From Nocardia mangyaensis (GTDB lineage Bacteria; Actinomycetota; Actinomycetes; Mycobacteriales; Mycobacteriaceae), in the NCBI RefSeq assembly GCF_001886715.1, contig NZ_CP018082.1, forward strand, positions 2,666,001 through 2,730,000: DNA of 64,000 nucleotides, in the 5' to 3' direction. Positions 55,486-64,000 of the stretch are shown piece after piece. Position 1 is the stretch's first letter. Each line of letters starts with the position of its first letter. The notes under the pieces are model-generated. The model was given only the letters and a program-made list of their open reading frames with translations, had not been told where the DNA came from and ran no database searches. The translations under genes and the position numbers were made by a program.

Positions 55486-55857
55486 GACTGCACTTCCCCT
55501 CCTCGCTGGAGCAGGCCGGGCCGTGTGGCCTGGCCGCGGACGGCAGCTTGGCGAGACGGGGCCGACAACGTTGTCCGCCGAACCGGGGCTCGCGCAGGGC
55601 TGGTGCAGCGATGGCGGAGCGTTATGCGAATTCCCGTGCTCGTGTGAGCTAGGGCACAGACTACCGCTGTCGCGCGGGTCCGCCGCGCGTTTCCGAGTCG
55701 GGATTTGATCGATATCGGTACCGCGATTCATGAGCGATACGGGGGTAATCCGCCGCGAGCATGCCGACAGCAACCCCTGGTGTCACCAGTGGTGATCGGG
55801 CGTGCGGCAGCGACGCGGACTATCCGCGGGTTCGGGACGATACCCGGATGCCGATGA
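55486..55857. other. Intergenic region upstream of nuoA
   Basis: A 372-bp stretch between nuoA and the receiver gene. It must contain the nuo promoter, but no convincing -35/-10 pair is visible. A perfect palindrome CTGGTG-T-CACCAG lies at 55777-55789, close to the receiver-gene end, and could be an operator or a weak terminator for the receiver gene. I see no coding or RNA gene. Confidence 0.45.
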
Positions 55858-56259
55858 TCAGCGGGCGAGCAGGACGCCGGCGACGGCGTTGGTCAGCTGC
55901 ATGGGGTCGATCGGGTGCGAGACGGCGGCTTCGGCGCGCGACCAGTTGGCCAGCCAGGCGTCGTCGGGGCGGCCGGTGAGCACGACCACCGGCGGACATT
56001 GCTCGATCTCGTCCTTGAGTTGCTTGGCGATGCCGAGGCCGCCTGTCGGCGCGGATTCGCCGTCGAGGATCGCCAGATCGATCCCCCCGGCGTCCATCTG
56101 CTCGATGACCACCGGCGCGGTGGCCACTTCGAAGAAGTCGAGTTCGGGGAGATCGGCGCGCGGCCTACGGCCCAGCGCGAGGATCACCTGTTGCCTGGTG
56201 TCGGCATCGTTGCTGTAGACCAGTACACGCAGCGGGGTGGAACCAGTCGATTCGGCCAC
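55858..56259 (-). CDS. Atypical response-regulator receiver protein (Rv3143-like)
   Basis: A 133-residue stand-alone receiver domain. It starts PLRVLVYSNDADTRQQV with acidic pocket D18/D20, has the phospho-acceptor D66 in AILDGESA, and T95 in VVLTGR. The expected lysine near the end is replaced (AVSHPIDP, H115). There is no output domain. An orphan receiver of this type sits upstream of the nuo operon in M. tuberculosis (Rv3143), so the linkage looks conserved. It may act as a protein-protein switch; a DNA-binding role is unlikely. The missing Lys suggests altered or no phosphorylation signalling. Confidence 0.86.
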   Translation of the reverse strand: MAESTGSTPLRVLVYSNDADTRQQVILALGRRPRADLPELDFFEVATAPVVIEQMDAGGIDLAILDGESAPTGGLGIAKQLKDEIEQCPPVVVLTGRPDDAWLANWSRAEAAVSHPIDPMQLTNAVAGVLLAR

Positions 56260-56489
56260 GTTCGGATCGTACGTCCGGGTGGGTCCGCACCGTGGCAGGT
56301 TGGCGGGATCCGCCGGTTTCGCTGCGCGACAGGACGGTCCGCGACGTCGTGATGCCCAGGGCGCCGCGACGTGGCGACGGATACTGCGGTGGCGGACGGT
56401 TGGACGGCGCGATGGTGCCCGGCAGCTCGTGACGTGGTGACCTGGTGGGCGCCCGCGCCCGGTCGGCAGCGGGTGCCCGTGGCGGTGGG

Positions 56490-57584
56490 CTACCAGTCGC
56501 CGTCCTTGATTGTCTTGTGGCCCAGGGGGATCACCGGGAGCGAGTCCTCGATGGGCGGGTTCGGTTGTTCGTCGGCGAGCCAGTCGCCGGTGGGTCTGAC
56601 AGCGGCGAGCTCGTCCGCGGGCGGCAAATCCTCGGCGTCGGCGGCGTAGTAGTCGAACCAGGGCAGGCCGTGCTGGGTGTAGGCCTGCGCGGTGATCGGG
56701 GTGGGCGGTGCGGGTTCACCGGTGATCTGCTGCCATTCGGCGGCCGAGGCGAGGTGGACGAAGACACGGCCGTCGGCTTCGCGGCCATAGTCCGCGATCG
56801 GGCGATGGTCGGCGTAGATCTCCTGGCGCATGGTGCCGCCCGCGCCCATGCCCATCGATCGGGCGGTCGAACGCCCTCGGCTCTTGCGCGGCGCGCCGGT
56901 GGGCGCGGGGCTGCCCGGGGCGGCGGGAGCACCCGCGGGCGCACCGGACCACGGTGCGCTGACCGCCATCGGCGCACCGGCGACCATGCCCTCCGGGACC
57001 GCGTAGCCGACCGGGTTGGCGGCGGGACGCAGACTGCGCCGCAGCGCCTCCTGTTCGGTATCCCACACCGCGCGGGCGTCTTCGGTGAGTCCGTGCGCGG
57101 CCAGTTGCACCCCACCCCACTGCTCGGAACCGGTCACCTGACCTTCGACCGTCGCGCCCAATCCGAGTGGTACCGCGACGAACTGACGCACCGTCCCGTC
57201 ACCGGAGTTGATGCCGTCCAGCCACGGCTGATCCGGCAGCGCGAGATAGTTCTGCGGCTCTTTGCCGAGCGAGTCGCTCCATGGTTTTCCCGACACCGCG
57301 CACACCTTGCCCACGGCAACCTTCAGTGCGGTCGGCGTGGTCGCCGAGAATCGCAACCACATCGCCTCGCGCTGATAGACGGGCAGCATCACGCCCCCAC
57401 GCTTGCGCCATTCCCCGGGCACGGTGTCGGGGTGATCGGCAACCCGCCGCAACGGAAACGTCCCCAGCCCGGGCGGCAGCGGATAGGTCCCGCTCTCGGG
57501 CAGTCGCAAGGTCCGCACGAACGTCACCCGCACCCCACCCGGCAAGACGAGCGCATCCCCCGACAGCGTCACTTCGGTTGCCAT
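56490..57584 (-). CDS. Conserved hypothetical protein
   Basis: A 364-residue soluble protein. The N-terminal half is beta-rich (TEVTLSGDALVLPGGVRVTFVRTLRLPESGTYPLPPGLG). The middle is Pro/Ala-rich and disordered-looking (~215-245, PSAP/GAP repeats). The conserved C-terminal block has MGMGAGGTMRQEIYAD ... GRVFVHLASAAEWQQITGEPAPPTPITAQAYTQHGLPWFDYY in parts. Similar proteins occur in other actinobacteria and I do not know a function. ATG at 57584 is supported by the family-like N-terminus. Confidence 0.85.
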   Translation of the reverse strand: MATEVTLSGDALVLPGGVRVTFVRTLRLPESGTYPLPPGLGTFPLRRVADHPDTVPGEWRKRGGVMLPVYQREAMWLRFSATTPTALKVAVGKVCAVSGKPWSDSLGKEPQNYLALPDQPWLDGINSGDGTVRQFVAVPLGLGATVEGQVTGSEQWGGVQLAAHGLTEDARAVWDTEQEALRRSLRPAANPVGYAVPEGMVAGAPMAVSAPWSGAPAGAPAAPGSPAPTGAPRKSRGRSTARSMGMGAGGTMRQEIYADHRPIADYGREADGRVFVHLASAAEWQQITGEPAPPTPITAQAYTQHGLPWFDYYAADAEDLPPADELAAVRPTGDWLADEQPNPPIEDSLPVIPLGHKTIKDGDW

Positions 57585-57782
57585 ACCCCACCCCTAGGTT
57601 TCGATTTCCCATGCCGACGACGGTCCCGCCCCCACCGACGACCGTACCCATGGTCTCCGGCAGCGTCCACCGAGCCGCTGCGGCAGCAGGACACCCCGCG
57701 CACGCCGACAGCGATCTCGACCCGACCGGGTCGGCGCCGAGCCGCTCGGGCGCGCGGTGGTGAAATCGTCTGTGCAGCCTCA

Positions 57783-57801
57783 CCCAGTGGTGTCGACTGG
57801 G
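57783..57801. promoter_or_regulatory. Inverted repeat upstream of the PARG-like gene
   Basis: CCCAGT-ggtgtcg-ACTGGG has 6-bp arms. It lies about 40 bp upstream of a second repeat and may be part of a regulatory region or a remnant of the lost 5' part of the gene. Confidence 0.35.
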
Positions 57802-57822
57802 TCCGATCGCGATACCAGGAGC

Positions 57823-57847
57823 TGTTCTTGTCGAAACGACAAAAACA
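57823..57847. promoter_or_regulatory. Inverted repeat TGTTCTTGTCG-AAA-CGACAAAAACA
   Basis: Eleven-bp arms (one mismatch) around an AAA centre, in the otherwise featureless 342-bp gap before the PARG-like gene. It is a candidate operator. Confidence 0.5.
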
Positions 57848-57857
57848 TGTGGTGTGA

Positions 57858-58487
57858 CGGGGACCGGTCGTTTACGGTCGGGCGGGGGCGTCGAGACGGC
57901 TGCATGATGCCGGGAACGGTGGGCGTGTGGGGGTACTCAACTTCGCGTCGGCGCGCAGCCCCGGCGGCGGGTATCTGCGGGGCGCCCGGGCGCAGGAAGA
58001 GGATCTGTGCCGCAACGCGCTGCTGTACACGTGTTTGGTCGAGGCATCGGATTACTACGCCGCACACCGGAATTCACCGGATCTGCGATACAGCCACCGA
58101 GTCGTCGTGTCGCCGGACGTACCCGTGATCCGCGACGGCCGCGGGGAACTCGCCCCACCCTTTCCGGTGACGTTCCTGACCTCGCCCGCACCGAACGCGG
58201 GAGAACTGGCCCGCCGGTCGGCGACCGTGGACGTGCGCGAGGTGCTGGCACAGCGAGCGGAGCGCGTGCTGGCGGCCGCCGCGCGGCACCAGGTGCGCGA
58301 CCTGGTGCTGGGCGCCTGGGGCTGTGGGGTCTTCGCGAACGACCCGGCCGAGGTCGCCGGCGCCTTCGGTGTCGCGCTGGATCGGTGGGGAGCGGCGTTC
58401 GAGCGGGTGGTGTTCGCGGTGTGGGATCGCAATCCGGTCTCGGTCAACCGAACCGCCTTCCGGGCCCGCTTCGGACCGACCGGGTAG
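57858..58487 (+). pseudogene. TIGR02452/PARG-like macrodomain protein, 5'-truncated
   Basis: The visible product from GTG at 57927 is 186 residues and carries VGVLNFASARSPGGGYLRGARAQEEDL. The GGG-x6-QEE signature of bacterial poly(ADP-ribose) glycohydrolase-like proteins is intact, as is the downstream core ending NPVSVNRTAFRARF. Family members are ~270-290 residues, with a further ~90 N-terminal residues. Homology (RRLHDAGNGGR before VGVLNF) continues in frame upstream of the GTG back to a stop at 57855 with no start codon, and nothing further upstream resembles the missing half. It is therefore truncated or frameshifted. Residual activity is possible, and a non-standard start cannot be excluded. 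Confidence 0.7.
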
Positions 58488-58511
58488 GCGGGGGTCGAAG
58501 TCGATGGCCGG

Positions 58512-59390
58512 TCACGGACCGATGGCGGCGTGGAAAGCGTCGGGGCCGGTTTCGGCGGGGTCGATGAGGTGGGCCAGGAACAGCCGGGTGGCAGGGGTCG
58601 GGGTGGAGGTGGTGACGGCGTGCCAGGCGCGGTCGAGGGGGGTGCCGGGGACGTCGATGGTGTGCAGGGCGCCGGATTCGAGGTGTTCGCCGACGGCATC
58701 GGAGTGGATGAGGGTGACGCCGAGGCCCTCGCGGGCCGCGGCGATGACGGCGCCGTGCGAGCCCAACGTGAGGGTGGGCGGGTCGATCTGGAGACGGTCG
58801 AGCAGGGCGAAGGTGGCTTCGCGGGTGCCCGAGCCCGCGCCGCGCAGCAGCCAGGTGGCGTGACGCGGGTCGGGGGAGCCGGTGCCGACGACGACCAGGG
58901 TGCTCGGGCGGCGGGCCTGGATGACGAGTTTCGCGTCGTGGGGTGGCCGGCCCGCGATGACGAGATCGGTTTCATGGTGCTGCAATTCGGCGAACAGCAC
59001 GTCGCGGGGCTGGATCGACAGGCTCAACTCCACTGCGGGATAGCGGCGGCGGAACGAGGCCAGCGGCCGCAGCACCACCGATTCGCCCGCCGTCGCGACG
59101 ACCCCGATGCGTAGTCGGCCCGCGTCGGCCTGGCGCACCGCGGCGTGCGCCTCTTTCATCAGTCCGAGGATCCCGCGACAGTATTCGGCGTAGACCCGGC
59201 CGGCCTCGGTGAGCGCGATCCCGCGCCCGGACCGCGCGATCAGCTTGGCGCCCAACTGCTTCTCGACATGGCCGACCGCCGCGGACACCGCCGCCTCGGT
59301 GACGTGCAACCGTGCCGCCGCACCCCGAATACTGCCCAGCCGGGCCACGGCGAGGAACGTTTCCATCCGCCCCGCACTCACCCTGCCCAC
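58512..59390 (-). CDS. cbbR: LysR-family regulator CbbR
   Basis: A 292-residue LysR regulator. It has an N-terminal helix-turn-helix (METFLAVARLGSIRGAAARLHVTEAAVSAAVGHVEKQLG) and an effector domain. It is transcribed divergently from cbbL across 124 bp, the standard arrangement of CbbR with the cbb operon. CbbR activates Calvin-cycle genes in response to metabolite signals. The start is uncertain among GTG 59390, GTG 59381 and ATG 59366; the helix-turn-helix is complete with any of them. Confidence 0.9.
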   Translation of the reverse strand: MGRVSAGRMETFLAVARLGSIRGAAARLHVTEAAVSAAVGHVEKQLGAKLIARSGRGIALTEAGRVYAEYCRGILGLMKEAHAAVRQADAGRLRIGVVATAGESVVLRPLASFRRRYPAVELSLSIQPRDVLFAELQHHETDLVIAGRPPHDAKLVIQARRPSTLVVVGTGSPDPRHATWLLRGAGSGTREATFALLDRLQIDPPTLTLGSHGAVIAAAREGLGVTLIHSDAVGEHLESGALHTIDVPGTPLDRAWHAVTTSTPTPATRLFLAHLIDPAETGPDAFHAAIGP

Positions 59391-59407
59391 TACCAGACGG
59401 TAGCAAA

Positions 59408-60957
<1,550 letters not shown>

Positions 60958-60967
60958 GGGACCAGTC

Positions 60968-61390
60968 ATGTATCTGCGACACGGGACGTTCTCGTACCTG
61001 GCCGAACTCACCGACGACGAGATCGCCGCCCAGGTGCGCTATGCCCTGCTCAACAACTGGCCGGTGTCGATCGAGTACACCGACGATCCGCATCCGCGCA
61101 ACACCTATTGGGAGATGTGGGGCTTGCCGCTGTTCGATCTCGACGAACCCGACGGGGTGCTGGCCGAGATCAACGCCTGCCGGGCGACTTTCCCCCGGCA
61201 CTACGTGCGGGTCACCGCCTACGACGCGACCTACACCAAACAGACCACGGCACTGAGCTTCCTGGTCCAGCGTCCCGTTGAGGAACCCGGGTTCGAACTG
61301 GCCAGGGCCGAGGGCCCGGATCGTCGCCAGATCTACAGTGTCCGGTCCTACGCCACCGAACGTCCGCAGGGACAGCGGTATGGCGGCTGA
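60968..61390 (+). CDS. cbbS: RuBisCO small subunit, red-type
   Basis: A 140-residue small subunit starting [19 protein letters not shown]. The central [17 protein letters not shown] and the C-terminal extension ([20 protein letters not shown]) are typical of red-type CbbS, which carries the extra beta-hairpin lacking in green-type enzymes. It follows cbbL by 10 nt with AGGGGA as ribosome-binding site and overlaps cbbX by 11 bp. Confidence 0.95.
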   Translation: MYLRHGTFSYLAELTDDEIAAQVRYALLNNWPVSIEYTDDPHPRNTYWEMWGLPLFDLDEPDGVLAEINACRATFPRHYVRVTAYDATYTKQTTALSFLVQRPVEEPGFELARAEGPDRRQIYSVRSYATERPQGQRYGG

Positions 61391-62393
61391 GGGATCCGCC
61401 AACGGATTCCGGTTGGCACGGCCGGGCGTCACCGATACCCGGCCGTCGCCGCCATCGGGTGATCCGGCGCCCGAGGAACTGTTGAGCGAGGACGCGCTGC
61501 TGGATCTGTCCCTCGATCTGGCCGGACACGACGTGGCCGAGACCCTGACCGCGCTCGACGCCGAGCTGATCGGCCTGGCGAATGTGAAGGTCCGGGTCCG
61601 CGAGATCGCCGCACTGCTGATGATCGATCGGGCCCGGCGCCGGTTCGGGCTGACCTCGTCCCGGCCGACCATGCACATGAGCTTCACCGGTGGACCCGGC
61701 ACCGGAAAGACCACGGTGGCACTGCGGATGGCGCAGATGCTGCACGCGCTGGGCTACATCCGTAAACCCAAGGTGCACACCGTGACCCGCGACGATCTGG
61801 TCGGCCAGTTCATCGGCCACACCGCGCCCAAGACCAAGGAGGCCATCGCCAAGGCGGCGGGCGGGGTGCTGTTCATCGACGAGGCCTACTACCTGTTCCG
61901 GCCCGAGAACGAACGCGACTACGGGCAGGAGGTGATCGAGATCCTGCTGCAGGAGATGGAGAACGAGCGCGCGAACCTGGTCGTGATCTTCGCCGGCTAT
62001 CCCGACCGGATGGACCGGTTCTTCTCCGCCAATCCCGGACTGTCCTCCCGGGTCGCCCACCACCTCGAGTTCGCCGACTACACCTGCGACGAACTGATGG
62101 GCATCGCCGAATTGATGGTGGCGGGGGAGAACTTCCGCTTCGACGAGGGCGCGCACGCCGCGTTCGAGGAGTACCTGACGGTGCGGATGACCCGCCCGCG
62201 CTTCTCCAACGCGCGCAGCGTGCGCAATGCGATCGATCGCTGCCGCCTGCGCCAGGCCAAACGGCTCGTCGAGGCTCGCCGACCGCTCTCGCGCAGTGAC
62301 CTGATCACGCTGAGCGAACGAGATGTCTACGGCAGCAGCGTGTTCGACGGACCGGGCCAGGAGGTGGGCGCGACGCCATGCCGGACGGATTGA
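61380..62393 (+). CDS. cbbX: RuBisCO activase CbbX (AAA+)
   Basis: A 337-residue AAA+ ATPase that remodels inhibited red-type RuBisCO by pulling the CbbL C-terminus. It has Walker [10 protein letters not shown] (104-111) and Walker [13 protein letters not shown]; pore-loop sequence YIRKPK and sensor/arginine regions follow. ATG at 61380 lies within the cbbS end. A longer N-terminus (~50 Ala/Pro-rich residues before the AAA+ core) is present. A CbbX homologue supports the red-type assignment of cbbLS. Confidence 0.95.
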   Translation: MAAEGSANGFRLARPGVTDTRPSPPSGDPAPEELLSEDALLDLSLDLAGHDVAETLTALDAELIGLANVKVRVREIAALLMIDRARRRFGLTSSRPTMHMSFTGGPGTGKTTVALRMAQMLHALGYIRKPKVHTVTRDDLVGQFIGHTAPKTKEAIAKAAGGVLFIDEAYYLFRPENERDYGQEVIEILLQEMENERANLVVIFAGYPDRMDRFFSANPGLSSRVAHHLEFADYTCDELMGIAELMVAGENFRFDEGAHAAFEEYLTVRMTRPRFSNARSVRNAIDRCRLRQAKRLVEARRPLSRSDLITLSERDVYGSSVFDGPGQEVGATPCRTD

Positions 62394-63466
62394 AGACCCT
62401 CACCCGCTACACGATCGAGGAGGAACACCGCCATCCCGGCTCCTCGGGCGAGTTCTCCGCGTTGGTCAACGTGGTCGCCACGGCCACGAAGATCATCGCC
62501 AACCAGGTGACGCGCGGGGCGATCATCGGCTCGCGCGGTGTGGTCGAGAACGAGCAGGTCTCGGTGAGCCGACGGCTCGACGTCCTGACCGACGAGATCA
62601 TGGTCGGCCAGACACAGTGGACCGGGCACCTGTCGGGTCTGCTGTCCGAACAGCGCCTGACCCCCGTGCCCGCCACCCAGCGGCGCGGAAAGTACCTGCT
62701 GGCCTACGACGCGCTGGACGGGTCGAGCAATATCGACGTGAACCTGCCCGTCGGTTCGATCTTCAGCATCCTGCGCGCGCCGCCGGAGGTCCTCGACGGC
62801 ACCGCCGAGCCCGCCGACACCGACTTCCTGCAACCTGGCGTGCGACAGGTGTGCGCCGGATTCACCCTCTACGGTCCGGCCACGATGCTGGTGCTCACCA
62901 CCGGCAGCGGCGTCGACGGCTTCACTCTCGATCGCGAGATCGGCGCGTTCGTGCTGACCCATCCGGGGATGCGGATTCCCGACGACACCGCCGGTTTCGC
63001 GATCAACGCCGCCAACGAACGGTTCTGGGAGCGGCCGGTGCGCCGTTATGTGCACGAGTGTCTGGAAGGCGTCGACGGTCCGCGCGGGCGGGATTTCAAC
63101 ATGCGCTGGGTGGCCTCGCTGGTGGCCGACACCTTCCACATTCTGACCAGGGGCGGGATGTACCTGTATCCGCGCGACACCCGCAATCCGGCTCGTCCGG
63201 GGCGGGTTTCGCTGCTCTACGGCGCGAATCCGATCGCGTTCATCGTCGAGCAGGCCGGTGGCGCGGCGACCACCGGGCACGACCGGGTGATGCTCGTGCC
63301 GCCGGCCGAGGTGCATCAGCGGGTGCCGTTCATCTTCGGTTCCCGCAACGAGGTGCTGCGCGTCGAGCGCTATCACCGTGAGCCGGACGCGGGCCCCAGC
63401 TTCGACAGTTCGCTGTTCGGCACCCGATCGCTGCTGCGGCCCGCCAAGCACGACCAGCGCAAGTAG
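62378..63466 (+). CDS. cbbF: Class I fructose-1,6-bisphosphatase
   Basis: A 362-residue class I FBPase (and possibly sedoheptulose-1,7-bisphosphatase) of the Calvin cycle. The metal-binding block YDALDGSSNIDVN (~109-121) and the later RWVASLVADTFHIL and GGMYLYPRD blocks are diagnostic. The ATG lies 16 bp inside cbbX. Most actinobacteria use class II GlpX for gluconeogenesis, so this copy is likely dedicated to the cbb operon. Confidence 0.94.
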   Translation: MPDGLKTLTRYTIEEEHRHPGSSGEFSALVNVVATATKIIANQVTRGAIIGSRGVVENEQVSVSRRLDVLTDEIMVGQTQWTGHLSGLLSEQRLTPVPATQRRGKYLLAYDALDGSSNIDVNLPVGSIFSILRAPPEVLDGTAEPADTDFLQPGVRQVCAGFTLYGPATMLVLTTGSGVDGFTLDREIGAFVLTHPGMRIPDDTAGFAINAANERFWERPVRRYVHECLEGVDGPRGRDFNMRWVASLVADTFHILTRGGMYLYPRDTRNPARPGRVSLLYGANPIAFIVEQAGGAATTGHDRVMLVPPAEVHQRVPFIFGSRNEVLRVERYHREPDAGPSFDSSLFGTRSLLRPAKHDQRK

Positions 63467-63474
63467 GAGGCGAA

Positions 63475-64000
63475 ATGTCGGTCAAGCATCCCGTGGTCGC
63501 GATCACCGGGTCCTCCGGTGCCGGCACGACCAGCGTCACCCGGACCTTCGAGGAGATCTTCCGGCGCGAGGGGATCACCGCGGTGGTGGTGGAGGGCGAT
63601 TCGTTCCACCGCTACGACCGCGCGGAGATGAAGCTCGCGATGGCCGAGGCCGAACAGCAGCGCGATACGACGTTCTCGCACTTCGGCGAGGACGCGAATC
63701 TGCTGCCCGAACTCGAGTCGCTGTTCCGTGAGTACGGCGAGTCGGGGGTGGGGCAGGTGCGCAGGTATCTGCACGACGACGAGGAGGCCAAACCCTACGG
63801 CCAGCCCGCCGGAACCTTCACCGCGTGGCAGGATCTCGCGCCCGGCAGCGATCTGCTGTTCTACGAGGGGCTGCACGGCGCCGCGGTGACCGACGCGGTG
63901 AATGTCGCCCGGTACACCGATCTGCTGGTGGGGGTGGTGCCCATCATCAACCTGGAGTGGATCCAGAAGGTGTACCGGGACAAGACCCATCGCGGGTATT
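63475..64000 (+). CDS. cbbP: Phosphoribulokinase, 3'-truncated by window edge
   Basis: The first 175 residues of a class I (bacterial) phosphoribulokinase, which makes RuBP for RuBisCO. The P-loop is ITGSSGAGTTSV (10-21), with EGDSFHRYDR (substrate region), FSHFGEDANLL and YLHDDEEA. The ATG is preceded by GGAGGCGAA. It follows cbbF by 8 nt and continues beyond 64000. Confidence 0.95.
   Translation, partial: MSVKHPVVAITGSSGAGTTSVTRTFEEIFRREGITAVVVEGDSFHRYDRAEMKLAMAEAEQQRDTTFSHFGEDANLLPELESLFREYGESGVGQVRRYLHDDEEAKPYGQPAGTFTAWQDLAPGSDLLFYEGLHGAAVTDAVNVARYTDLLVGVVPIINLEWIQKVYRDKTHRGY

Overview
This window is high-GC actinobacterial DNA. Several features point to a mycolic-acid-containing genus, most likely Nocardia or a close relative: RbpA, a fused HadA/HadB mycolate dehydratase, a furA-katG pair, a Rox-type rifampicin monooxygenase, and a 14-subunit nuo operon preceded by an orphan receiver as in mycobacteria. 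This is inferred from gene content only.

Layout. (1) 3-13932: the 3' part of a large NRPS gene (A-T-C-A-T-C-A-T-C-A-T-TE visible, 5' end outside the window). It is translationally coupled to a two-gene DrrA/DrrB-type ABC exporter and closed by a strong terminator, so it is a peptide synthesis and export operon. The first visible adenylation domain carries the textbook serine code. (2) 13998-25093: mostly housekeeping and single genes. These are rbpA with a small zinc-finger-like protein, a membrane protein, an SDR, mqo with a divergent LysR regulator, an M23 peptidase, an ArsR regulator, a GT9 glycosyltransferase, an HdeD protein, a small membrane protein, a HugZ/DUF2470 protein and an alpha/beta hydrolase. 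(3) 25094-37424: stress and resistance genes. rox has a 19-bp rifamycin-associated-element-like inverted repeat and extra hairpins in its leader. It is followed by a YdjM-like membrane protein, a deazaflavin-nitroreductase remnant, furA-katG, fused hadAB, a reductase/TetR divergon with a perfect operator, a 1,099-residue helical-repeat protein and a PaaI thioesterase. (4) 37575-56259: a molybdopterin oxidoreductase, then nuoA-N on the minus strand. NuoH and NuoI are encoded as one continuous 594-residue ORF, which is unusual. An atypical receiver protein lies upstream. (5) 56490-58487: an uncharacterised 364-residue protein and a PARG-like gene lacking a normal 5' end. (6) 58512-64000: a divergent cbbR followed by cbbL-cbbS-cbbX-cbbF-cbbP. 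This is a red-type form I RuBisCO with its activase, fructose bisphosphatase and phosphoribulokinase, so the strain probably has Calvin-cycle capacity.

How it fits together. The cbb operon consumes ATP and reductant, while complex I, Mqo and the molybdopterin enzyme feed or draw on the quinone pool. rox, furA-katG and the NRPS/exporter are defence or specialised-metabolism functions. Two genes look broken: the nitroreductase fragment at about 27711-27914 and the PARG-like gene at about 57858-58487. I saw no rRNA, tRNA, CRISPR array, IS element or prophage gene.
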